From positions 1 to 46,499 of the forward strand of contig CAMBQV010000003.1 of the NCBI GenBank assembly GCA_945870145.1: a stretch of 46,499 nt of DNA, written 5' to 3'. Each line of letters opens with the position of its first letter. Within the stretch, counting starts at the first letter, position 1. This document shows positions 28,035 through 36,341 of this stretch, piece after piece. Both the position numbers and the translations under genes were made by a program. The stretch is from Akkermansia muciniphila. Lineage in GTDB: Bacteria > Verrucomicrobiota > Kiritimatiellia > RFP12 > UBA1067. The notes under the pieces are model-generated. The model was not told where the DNA came from. It did no database searches and was given only the letters and a program-made list of their open reading frames with translations.

Positions 28035-30362
28035 ATGAGTGATGCTGCTGAGCAAGATGTTGGATTGGATATCGCTTTGCCTAAATTGGTGGATGAGCTC
28101 TCGATCACGCCCCGCCAGATTATCGCCGTGGCCAAGCTTTTCGCAGAAGGAAATACGATTCCATTTATTGCCCGGTACCGCAAAGAGGTTCATGGTAATC
28201 TAGATGAAGTCCAAATCTCGAAGATCCAAGAACGTCTTGCCTATTATCGCGAATTGGAAGAGCGTCGTTCCACCATTCTAAAATCCATCGAAGAACAAGG
28301 CAAATTGACAGCGGAGCTGAAGGCCAAGATCGTCGCCTGTGTTTCCAAGACTCTGCTCGAAGATCTTTATCTTCCCTATAAACCCAAACGCCGTACGCGC
28401 GCCATGATTGCCCGAGAGAAGGGGCTTGAGCCTTTGGCTGAGAAGATTCTCCAGCAAGGCGGGGGGACTCCGGAAATTGAAGCTGCGGCCTTCATCAATG
28501 AGGAAAAGGGGGTTGCCGATGCGAGCGCAGCCTTAGCCGGGGCACGGGATATTGTCGCGGAAATGATTTCTGAAAACGCGGATATTCGCGGCCTTGTACG
28601 CCAAGCGTTCTTTGCCGAGGGTTGGGTTGTTTCTGAGGTGGTGGATCCCAAGCCGACCGAGCCGACCAAGTTTGAGCAGTACTATGATTTTAAAGAGAAG
28701 GTCGGTGAGATCCCTTCCCATCGCTTCCTGGCGATCCGGCGTGGCCAAGATGAGAAGATCTTGCGCGTCAAGATCGTCTGCGACTCGCAACCCATGCTCC
28801 GCCGCATCCTCGAACTCTATCATGTCAACGAGAGCTCGGCCTTTGCGGAGCATCTGAAACTTGCTTCGGAAGATAGCTATAAGCGATTGATCGAACCCAG
28901 CGTTGAAATCGATGTCAGTGTCGAGATTAAGATGAAGTCCGACCGTGCCGCCGTGGAAATCTTTGCGCAGAATCTGCGAAACTTATTGTTGCAGGCACCC
29001 ATGGGAGAGAAAAAGATTGTCGCCATTGATCCAGGCTTGCGCACGGGATGTAAATGTGTCGCGCTGGACAGCACCGGGAAGTTCATGGAGACCTGCACCA
29101 TCTATCCAAGCCAAGGCGATCGGAAAGAGGTCGAGGCTCAGGTGGATCTCTGTAAGATTGTCTCCAAGTATCGTCCCTATGCCATCGCGATCGGCAATGG
29201 AACTGCAGGACGTGAAACAGAGACGTTCGTGCGCAACACGTTTAAAGAGGCCAATGTCAAAGATGTGATGGTGGTCTCGGTCAATGAATCCGGCGCCTCG
29301 GTCTATAGCGCCTCAGAGGTGGCTCGCGAGGAGTTTCCGGATTTGGATCTTACGATTCGCGGGGCGATCTCGATCGGGCGTCGCCTTCAGGATCCACTAG
29401 CTGAATTGGTGAAGATCGATCCCAAGGCGATCGGCGTCGGACAATATCAGCATGATGTCCATCAGCCGCTGCTGGCCTCTAAGCTCGATGAGGTTGTGGT
29501 CAGTTGCGTGAATCATGTGGGTGTCGAACTAAATACCGCCAGCGCTCCGTTGTTGACGCGTGTCTCGGGGATTGGTTCGACCATGGCCAAGAAGTTGGTC
29601 TCGTATCGTAATGAGAATGGCGCCTTCAAGAGTCGCAAGCAATTGAGCAAGGTTCCCGGCATGGGACCTAAAACCTTTGAGCAGGCTGCCGGCTTCTTAC
29701 GCATCCGTGATGGGGCGCATCTCTTGGATGCCTCGGCTGTCCATCCGGAACGCTATGCCCTTGTGGAACAGATGGCCAAGGATTTGGGTGTCGGACTTGA
29801 GGAGCTAATCGGACATCCCGAAACCGTGGATAAAATCAAGCTTTCGAATTATGTCTCAGAAACTGTCGGCGAACCGACGTTGCGCGATATTATTAATGAG
29901 CTGAAGAAGCCCGGACGTGATCCGCGCGCCACCTTTGAGAAGCCGGCGTTCAGAGACGATGTGACTGAGATTGAACACGTCAAGGAGGGCATGGTGCTCG
30001 AAGGAGTCGTGACCAATGTGACGGCGTTCGGTGCCTTTGTGGATATTGGTGTCCACCAGGATGGACTCGTCCATGTATCCGAACTCTCAAACCGTTTTAT
30101 CAAAGAGCCGTCAGAGGTCGTCAAGGCTGGCGACCGTCTGAAAGTACGTGTCCTCTCTGTGGATAAAGTCCGTCGCCGGATCGCCTTGAGCGCCAAGATG
30201 CCGGTTCCCGGCAGTGGCACCAGCGGAGGCGCTCCCCAGCGTCCTCATGAGCGGCCAGTAGCCCCTCGCCCCAGCGGTGGCGGTCCTCAGCCGAACCGTC
30301 CACGCGAAGAACGCCGCCCCTTCTCCAGTGGCTTCACGAACAATCCCTTTGGAACCCTCTAA
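28035..30362 (+). CDS. tex: Tex family RNA-binding transcription accessory protein
   Basis: TPRQIIAVAKLFAEGNTIPFIARYRKEVHGNLDE, AIDPGLRTGCKC, C-terminal S1 domain. Confidence 0.97.
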   Translation: MSDAAEQDVGLDIALPKLVDELSITPRQIIAVAKLFAEGNTIPFIARYRKEVHGNLDEVQISKIQERLAYYRELEERRSTILKSIEEQGKLTAELKAKIVACVSKTLLEDLYLPYKPKRRTRAMIAREKGLEPLAEKILQQGGGTPEIEAAAFINEEKGVADASAALAGARDIVAEMISENADIRGLVRQAFFAEGWVVSEVVDPKPTEPTKFEQYYDFKEKVGEIPSHRFLAIRRGQDEKILRVKIVCDSQPMLRRILELYHVNESSAFAEHLKLASEDSYKRLIEPSVEIDVSVEIKMKSDRAAVEIFAQNLRNLLLQAPMGEKKIVAIDPGLRTGCKCVALDSTGKFMETCTIYPSQGDRKEVEAQVDLCKIVSKYRPYAIAIGNGTAGRETETFVRNTFKEANVKDVMVVSVNESGASVYSASEVAREEFPDLDLTIRGAISIGRRLQDPLAELVKIDPKAIGVGQYQHDVHQPLLASKLDEVVVSCVNHVGVELNTASAPLLTRVSGIGSTMAKKLVSYRNENGAFKSRKQLSKVPGMGPKTFEQAAGFLRIRDGAHLLDASAVHPERYALVEQMAKDLGVGLEELIGHPETVDKIKLSNYVSETVGEPTLRDIINELKKPGRDPRATFEKPAFRDDVTEIEHVKEGMVLEGVVTNVTAFGAFVDIGVHQDGLVHVSELSNRFIKEPSEVVKAGDRLKVRVLSVDKVRRRIALSAKMPVPGSGTSGGAPQRPHERPVAPRPSGGGPQPNRPREERRPFSSGFTNNPFGTL

Positions 30363-30374
30363 ACTCGCCCTTCC

Positions 30375-31724
30375 ATGATGTATACGAACGACACGATTGC
30401 GGCCATTGCGACAGCGCCGGGTCCGGCAGGTGTCTGTATCGTACGCATCTCCGGAAACGAGGCGCTCCAGGTCGCTGATGGCCTGGTTCCCTTATCATCG
30501 CATAAACCTAGCAGACATGCGAGCGGAACCTTCTTTTATGCTGACATTGTCCATCCGCGGACAGGCGAAAAGGTGGATGATGTCTTGATCCTAGTCTTTC
30601 GTGCCCCTAGGAGCTTCACAGGCGAAGATGTCGTCGAGATACAAGGACACGGTGGCACCCTGCCTGCGCGGCTCCTCCTGGAGGCTGTGCTGGCTGCTGG
30701 AGCCCGTCTCGCGGAGCCCGGTGAATTTTCCAAGCGTGCCTTTTTAAATGGACGGTTGGATCTTACACAAGCCGAGGCGATCTGCGACTTTATTCAGGCT
30801 AAGTCTGAACGGATGGCGCATGTGGCGCGTGCGCAACTGGATGGCCGGTTGGGTAAGCACATGACCGCCCTTTATGAGGCGGTGCTTGCGCAGGGTGCGG
30901 ATGTGGAACATCAGCTTGACTTTGATGAGGGTGAACTCTCGGAACGGTTTGTAGAGCAGACCACTCAGGCTGTGCAGAAGATCCTTGTGGAACTCTCACA
31001 CGTACTCCAGTCGTGGAACACCGAGGGCCATCTGCTTCGCGAGGGCGCCTTGGTTGTTTTAAGCGGGAAGCCGAACGCTGGTAAATCATCCTTGCTGAAT
31101 GCCCTGCTGGGGCGTAACCGTGCCATTGTTCATCATATACCAGGGACAACCCGTGATGTCATTGAGGAAAATGCCCTTGTCGAGGGACTGCCCATTCGCT
31201 TGGTGGACACCGCAGGATTGCGCGACACTGCGGATGATGTGGAACAGGAGGGAATCCTACGGACGCAGGCGTTGATGAAACAGGCGGATGTGAATCTCCA
31301 TGTTCTGGATGCCACCACGGCCACGCCTGAAGAGGTCGCTGCCACTCCCAGGGATCAGCAATCGATATGTCTCTTGACGAAGTCAGACCTGTTGACTGCT
31401 CCGATCACGCAGCGGGACGGCGTACTTCTCGTCTCCGCCAAAACAGGCGAGGGGCTTGCGGAACTTGGCAAAGCGATTCTCTCCAACCTTGGGGTCTCTC
31501 ACGACGCAGCAGGAATCGAGATCGTGAATCAGCGACATGCGCAGGAAATTACCACAGCCCATGGTTGCGTGGAACGTGCGCTCAGCCTGTTGTACACGCG
31601 CGACCTTGTGCTCGCCGCTAATGAACTTCGCGTGGCGGCTGAAGCTCTGGGTCGTATCACAGGGCGATGCTATTCCGAGGATCTCTTGGAGTGCATCTTC
31701 TCCCGATTTTGTGTTGGTAAATAA
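30375..31724 (+). CDS. mnmE: tRNA modification GTPase MnmE
   Basis: DTIAAIATAPGPAGVCIVRISG, GKPNAGKSSLLNALLGRNRAIVHHIPGTTRD, C-terminal FCVGK. Confidence 0.98.
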   Translation: MMYTNDTIAAIATAPGPAGVCIVRISGNEALQVADGLVPLSSHKPSRHASGTFFYADIVHPRTGEKVDDVLILVFRAPRSFTGEDVVEIQGHGGTLPARLLLEAVLAAGARLAEPGEFSKRAFLNGRLDLTQAEAICDFIQAKSERMAHVARAQLDGRLGKHMTALYEAVLAQGADVEHQLDFDEGELSERFVEQTTQAVQKILVELSHVLQSWNTEGHLLREGALVVLSGKPNAGKSSLLNALLGRNRAIVHHIPGTTRDVIEENALVEGLPIRLVDTAGLRDTADDVEQEGILRTQALMKQADVNLHVLDATTATPEEVAATPRDQQSICLLTKSDLLTAPITQRDGVLLVSAKTGEGLAELGKAILSNLGVSHDAAGIEIVNQRHAQEITTAHGCVERALSLLYTRDLVLAANELRVAAEALGRITGRCYSEDLLECIFSRFCVGK

Positions 31725-31760
31725 CCCGCAAAAATTTTATTTTTTCAACTTGACACTAAT

Positions 31761-31788
31761 GAAACCCTAATAAAATAAGGGTTTTTTT
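31761..31788 (+). terminator. rho-independent terminator after mnmE
   Basis: AAACCCT...AGGGTTTTTTT hairpin with T-tract. Confidence 0.75.
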
Positions 31789-32116
31789 CACTTCCCCCAC
31801 CCTGTTCATAACTAGTTCATAACTGTTCATTCTATTTTTTTGACAGGTTTAATCAATAAACAATTATCGAATTGTAAGTTGTTTACAATAAACATGTTCT
31901 GCCTAAAAAATGATTTTTTTTGAGCTCATTTATAGAGATAAAAGTCTATAAAAGAGGGTGTCAATAAAAGTGGAATGTTTACAGGTTTGATGTAAAGGTT
32001 ATGTGCTGACGGGAGATCAATAAAGGGTTGACCATTAACGAAATTTTAACCCAATAACGAAGAAGCGCAGAAAACTTTCTTGTCTACCCACCCAACTTAC
32101 AGCAACGATGTAATTT

Positions 32117-32204
32117 TGTATCGCACAAAGCCATAAAACCATGAAGAAGAGAAATATTTTATTTCTTAACTTTCTTTTGTGGCTTCGAGGCTTTGTGCGA
32201 TACA
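32117..32204. mobile_element. MITE-like palindromic element with 16-bp terminal inverted repeats
   Basis: TGTATCGCACAAAGCC (32117..32132) and GGCTTTGTGCGATACA (32189..32204), perfect inverted repeat; related end TATCGCACAAAGCC at 34753. Confidence 0.55.
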
Positions 32205-32282
32205 GTTATTCAAGCGCTAACTTATTCCTGGCCTACTGCATAGCGAGTTGCTCGCCGATGACTTTGAAAATTGACTCAAGGA

Positions 32283-32308
32283 CCCGCCTTCGCGATGCCT
32301 ACGGCGGG
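32283..32308. repeat. CCCGCC...GGCGGG palindromic repeat
   Basis: CCCGCCTTCGCGATGCCTACGGCGGG. Confidence 0.6.
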
Positions 32309-32338
32309 CAGGCAGTAGGACCCAAGGACGCCGTTAAC

Positions 32339-32398
32339 AACTTTAGAACTTCTCCGGCTCGGCGTAGCCTTAGCGAAGCCGGCTCGAACTTTAGAACT
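32339..32398. repeat. palindromic repeat flanked by 12-bp direct repeats
   Basis: AACTTTAGAACT at 32339..32350 and 32387..32398 flank TCTCCGGCTCGGCGTAGCCTTAGCGAAGCCGGCTCG. Confidence 0.7.
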
Positions 32399-32476
32399 GT
32401 TTTCCCCACTTGCCATTCGACAAAAAAAACCGTAAGATAACGATCTCTTCAATGGATTGATCGCGAGAGAATTCGA

Positions 32477-34489
32477 ATGGATGTAAACAGAGGAAATATT
32501 GCTTTTGATGTCATCGTTGTCGGCGGTGGCCATGCCGGCTGTGAAGCTGCCTTGGTAAGCGCTCGGATGGGGTGCAAAACCCTCCTGGTCACCAGCTCGA
32601 AGAAGGCCATCGCTAAGATGCCTTGTAACCCATCGATCGGCGGCCTGGCCAAGTCGCACTTGGTCTATGAGCTGGACGCCTTAGGAGGGGAGATGGGAAT
32701 CAATGCCGATCTTTGCGGGATCCAGGCGAAGATGTTGAATGTCAGCCGCGGACCTGCGGTCCAAGCTACCCGGACCCAGTGCGACAAGGAAGTTTACGCT
32801 ACCCGAATGCAAAAGGTGGTCCAGACGACCGCCAATTGCCTCATTCTGGAGGATGAGGTCATCGACCTTGTGATAGAGAATGATCACGTGTCAGGTGTGA
32901 TAACCGCTCAAAACGGTGTGATTTCAGGTGCGACCATCGTATTGACCACGGGAACGGCGTTGGCTGGAAAGATCTTTATTGGTCAGGAGATGGAGGCAGG
33001 AGGAGGAGATGGCCGTTCAGCAGCCACAAAGCTCGCGGAGTCGCTCCGCAAGCGTGGATTTCCCCTGTTTAGACTGAAGACCGGCACGCCACCTCGACTG
33101 ATTGCCAAGAGCATTGATTGGTCCAAGACGGCACCTCAGCCTGGGGATGAACCTCCGCCATTTTTCTCCATTCAAACCAAAATGTTCCACGTGGAACAAT
33201 CGGGTTGTTCTTCAAGCTTAGTTGCGCCTCATCATCAAGGTAGAGACATTCGGGACGCAAATACCTTTTTTAACCTCGAGGATAGGAAATGTTCCACGTG
33301 GAACATTTTGAGACCGTGGACTCCCGGCTCAGACCCGATTCCTTGTTGGTTGACCCATACCACGGAGCAGACGCATGAGATTATTCGTTCAAACCTGAGC
33401 GCCAGCGCGATGTATGGTGGTCTCATTGAAGGTACTGGTGTCCGCTATTGCCCATCGATTGAGGACAAGGTCGTTAAATTTGCAGATGCTACGCAACATC
33501 ACGTCTTTCTGGAGCCAGAGGGAAGGTCCACTGACTGGATCTATCCGAATGGCCTCTCAAATAGTTTGCCCCGTGCGGTACAAGAGGCGTTTGTCCGTAG
33601 CATTCCAGGTCTCGAGCTGGCTGAGTTTGCGCAATATGCCTATGCTATCGAATATGATGCCGTTGATGCTCGGGATTTACTTCACACCTTGGAGAGTAAG
33701 CGTGTGGCCGGACTCTACTTCGCCGGGCAGGTTAATGGCACAACCGGTTACGAAGAGGCTGCAACCCAGGGATTCATGGCAGGAGCCAATGCCGCGCTCC
33801 GTGTCCAAGGTCGCGAACCCTTTGTGTTGAGTCGTCAAGACGCCTATATCGGCGTGATGATCGACGACCTGGTCACAAAAGGCACCAACGAACCCTATCG
33901 CATGTTTACCTCGCGTGCGGAACGACGGTTAATACTGAGACAAGACAATGCGCGGTACCGGTTGCTTTCAGCAGCTGACATGTTGGGCGTCGCTCCAGCG
34001 GCTTGTAGGCAACAGACTAAGGCCTTTGAAATCGAGATTTCTGCTGAGCTGGAACGCTTGGCCTCGCATCGGGTCGAGGGACAGACACTCTTTTCCCTGC
34101 TTTCGCGTCCAGGTATGCGTTACGCAGATATCCCTAAACGGAATAACGGAATAATGGAATCATGGAATACAGGGGAAGGAGTGGTGACAACCGGTTCCGC
34201 CCAATCCCATCATTCCATTGATGTCATTGATCAGATAGAGCTCCGGGTTAAATATGCCGGATACATTGCCCAAGAGGAACGGGTCGCGTTAAAGGCCAAA
34301 GGCCAGGATTCAATTAAGATCCCAGGATGGCTGGACTATTGGAAGATTCCGGCGTTACGTTACGAGTGCCGCGAGAAGCTTTCCAAGATCAAGCCCGAGA
34401 ACCTTGGGCAGGCAGCTCGTATCCCTGGCGTCAACCCTCCGGATATCGCCGTCCTCGCACTCACCATCAAACGCGGCCACCATGTATAA
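32477..34489 (+). CDS. mnmG: tRNA uridine-5-carboxymethylaminomethyl modification enzyme MnmG, with two apparent in-frame insertions
   Basis: [76 protein letters not shown]-terminal IGQAxRI-type motif [15 protein letters not shown]. Confidence 0.96.
   Translation: MDVNRGNIAFDVIVVGGGHAGCEAALVSARMGCKTLLVTSSKKAIAKMPCNPSIGGLAKSHLVYELDALGGEMGINADLCGIQAKMLNVSRGPAVQATRTQCDKEVYATRMQKVVQTTANCLILEDEVIDLVIENDHVSGVITAQNGVISGATIVLTTGTALAGKIFIGQEMEAGGGDGRSAATKLAESLRKRGFPLFRLKTGTPPRLIAKSIDWSKTAPQPGDEPPPFFSIQTKMFHVEQSGCSSSLVAPHHQGRDIRDANTFFNLEDRKCSTWNILRPWTPGSDPIPCWLTHTTEQTHEIIRSNLSASAMYGGLIEGTGVRYCPSIEDKVVKFADATQHHVFLEPEGRSTDWIYPNGLSNSLPRAVQEAFVRSIPGLELAEFAQYAYAIEYDAVDARDLLHTLESKRVAGLYFAGQVNGTTGYEEAATQGFMAGANAALRVQGREPFVLSRQDAYIGVMIDDLVTKGTNEPYRMFTSRAERRLILRQDNARYRLLSAADMLGVAPAACRQQTKAFEIEISAELERLASHRVEGQTLFSLLSRPGMRYADIPKRNNGIMESWNTGEGVVTTGSAQSHHSIDVIDQIELRVKYAGYIAQEERVALKAKGQDSIKIPGWLDYWKIPALRYECREKLSKIKPENLGQAARIPGVNPPDIAVLALTIKRGHHV
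33183..33198. promoter_or_regulatory. parS centromere-like site 1
   Basis: TGTTCCACGTGGAACA, perfect 16-bp palindrome, close to ParB consensus TGTTNCACGTGAAACA. Confidence 0.88.
33290..33305. promoter_or_regulatory. parS centromere-like site 2
   Basis: Second identical TGTTCCACGTGGAACA, 107 bp from the first. Confidence 0.88.
34139..34178. repeat. octamer array inside mnmG
   Basis: CGGAATAA CGGAATAA TGGAATCA TGGAATAC AGGGGAAG, 8-nt period; inverted-sense remnant CCCATCATTCCATTGA near 34206..34221. Confidence 0.75.
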
Positions 34490-34532
34490 AGATTTCGCGA
34501 ATATGTGGGCTACAGCTTGCCCATAACTTCAA

Positions 34533-34564
34533 TGGAATGTTGGAATATGGGAATGATGGGGAAA
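34533..34564. repeat. octamer array
   Basis: TGGAATGT TGGAATAT GGGAATGA TGGGGAAA. Confidence 0.75.
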
Positions 34565-34578
34565 GCCTGTGTGCTATA

Positions 34579-34634
34579 CTGGTGTGCAGGCGTCTTCGCC
34601 TGCACAAGTACGGGCGAGGACGCCCGTACACCGG
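34579..34634. repeat. paired hairpins (REP/BIME-like)
   Basis: GTGCAGGCG-TCTT-CGCCTGCAC and GTACGGGCG-AGGA-CGCCCGTAC with outer CTGGTGT/ACACCGG. Confidence 0.78.
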
Positions 34635-34644
34635 TTTTTAAGCA

Positions 34645-34684
34645 CCCCATTCTTCCAGTATTCCACCATCCCATTATTCCCTTC
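34645..34684. repeat. octamer array, inverted orientation
   Basis: CCCCATTC TTCCAGTA TTCCACCA TCCCATTA TTCCCTTC. Confidence 0.75.
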
Positions 34685-34695
34685 CAAGTTACCAG

Positions 34696-34713
34696 TCAGT
34701 TTATTCCCGGGGC
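34696..34713. repeat. 18-nt exact repeat TCAGTTTATTCCCGGGGC
   Basis: Identical to 40208..40225. Confidence 0.75.
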
Positions 34714-34893
34714 CCCGGGTGGCGCGATTGTCTTTATAACTTGCCCACTATATATCGCACAAAGCCACAAAGCCATAAAGGAATCCAAGAACTTAATTTT
34801 CATGAAAGAACTTCCAGAATATTAATGATTTTGATTAGCTAAGATTATGCGACACAAAATTTCGAAACCGCGATTGGCTTATTGTCTTTCAAC

Positions 34894-34923
34894 TTGACAA
34901 TTCAGGAGCAAATAGACTATCAT
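34894..34923 (+). promoter_or_regulatory. putative sigma70-type promoter
   Basis: TTGACA, 18-nt spacer, TATCAT, upstream of the ORF at 34946. Confidence 0.4.
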
Positions 34924-34945
34924 CCCCCTGTTTTAAAGAGGAATT

Positions 34946-35323
34946 ATGATGAAAAAAACAGTGAAAGCAGCAACGAAAAAGGTCGTAGCCCCTAAGGTAC
35001 CTAAGGCACCTAAGGCCGTGGTCGAGCCGAAGGTCAAAGTAGCAGGTGCGCCAAAAGCGAAGACACAGCGCGTCATCTTTAGTGTGCGTGCCAAAGAGGG
35101 GAGCAAGGTTTTTGTCGCAGGTTCTTTTAATGATTGGGATCCTACCGCAAAGCAACTGCTGGACAAGAAGAATGAAGGTCTTTTCACCGCAACCATTAAT
35201 CTGGAACCCGGTGCTTATCAGTATAAGTTTGTGATTGATGGTATCTGGTGCGCCGATCCGGAATGCACCGACTGGGTCCATAATGATCATGGAACCCTGA
35301 ACAGTGTGAAAAACGTGGAATAA
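34946..35323 (+). CDS. CBM48/AMPK-beta-like glycogen-binding domain protein with Lys/Ala/Pro-rich N-terminal tail
   Basis: VIFSVRAKEGSKVFVAGSFNDWDPTAKQLLDKKNEGLFTATINLEPGAYQYKFVIDGIWCADP; tail MMKKTVKAATKKVVAPKVPKAPKAVVEPKVKV. Confidence 0.88.
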   Translation: MMKKTVKAATKKVVAPKVPKAPKAVVEPKVKVAGAPKAKTQRVIFSVRAKEGSKVFVAGSFNDWDPTAKQLLDKKNEGLFTATINLEPGAYQYKFVIDGIWCADPECTDWVHNDHGTLNSVKNVE

Positions 35324-35327
35324 TAAC

Positions 35328-36341
35328 GTGCAACCCATTCGGCCTCGACTTGCGGTGACGCTTGGCGACCCTGCAGGAGTGGGGCCGGAATTGGTGTTGC
35401 GGTTGCTTGCGGATGAGCAGGTCGCCGCTCAAGGCCAACTGGTTGTCTACGGGAGCTCAATTCTCGCAGTGCGTGTCGCGGAAGCGGCGCGCATTTCTTT
35501 TTCCTCACAGCAGATACCGAATGGTCATGAATGGGTTGAAATACCCTTTTCCGAGGCCGCAACTATCCAGCCCGGACACGTTCAAGCGGCCTGCGGACGA
35601 CAAGCCTTGGCCTGCATTGAAGAGGCGACTCGGGATGTGATGGCGAAACAGGCGAACGCCCTGGTGACCGGGCCCATCAACAAGGAGTCCCTTCGCTTGG
35701 CGGGTGTCCATTTCCCAGGGCATACCGAACTGCTGGCGCATCTGACCCAGAGCTCGATTGAACCCTGCATGGCCTTTTTTGCAGGTGTGGATCGCCTCAA
35801 ATCAACCTTTCCGATGGTCAGTTTGGTCACCATCCATGAGCCGCTCGCCAAAGTTTCGTCCTTGCTGACTGTGGAACGTATTGCGTCGGTCATTGCCCGG
35901 ACTGATGAAGCTTGCCGGAAACGTGGTCTTCGGGAGCCCAGGATCGGCGTCCTTGCCTTTAATCCCCATGCCAGCGAAGGCGGACTCTTTGGCGATGAGG
36001 AGCGACTCGCGATCCAGCCTGCTATCCGTCTTGCACAGGAGAGGGGCATTCAAGCTTTCGGCCCTCTGATCCCTGATACAGCCTTTTTGGAGAAATATGA
36101 TGCGTTAGTGGCGATGTATCATGACCAGGGACTGATTCCCTTTAAAATGGCGGCCTTTGATTCGGGTGTCAATGTCACGCTCGGTCTCCCGATCATCCGA
36201 ACCTCCCCGGATCATGGTACAGCTTTTAAGATTGCCTGGCAGGGGGTTGCAAAGGTTGGAAGTTTTAAAAACGCGCTCCTGCTCGCGGCTCAACTGGCTA
36301 CGCCTAATCAGACGAGCGAAAAGCCCTGCTGTTCCAGATAA
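35328..36341 (+). CDS. pdxA: 4-hydroxythreonine-4-phosphate dehydrogenase
   Basis: RLAVTLGDPAGVGPELVLR, GPINKESL, FPGHTELLA, AMYHDQGLIPFKMAAFDSGVNVTLGLPIIRTSPDHGTAF; GTG start. Confidence 0.96.
   Translation: MQPIRPRLAVTLGDPAGVGPELVLRLLADEQVAAQGQLVVYGSSILAVRVAEAARISFSSQQIPNGHEWVEIPFSEAATIQPGHVQAACGRQALACIEEATRDVMAKQANALVTGPINKESLRLAGVHFPGHTELLAHLTQSSIEPCMAFFAGVDRLKSTFPMVSLVTIHEPLAKVSSLLTVERIASVIARTDEACRKRGLREPRIGVLAFNPHASEGGLFGDEERLAIQPAIRLAQERGIQAFGPLIPDTAFLEKYDALVAMYHDQGLIPFKMAAFDSGVNVTLGLPIIRTSPDHGTAFKIAWQGVAKVGSFKNALLLAAQLATPNQTSEKPCCSR

Noticed and set aside
32141-32440. 99-aa ORF between mnmE and mnmG
   Set aside because: Runs through the TIR element and two palindromic repeats; not protein-like.
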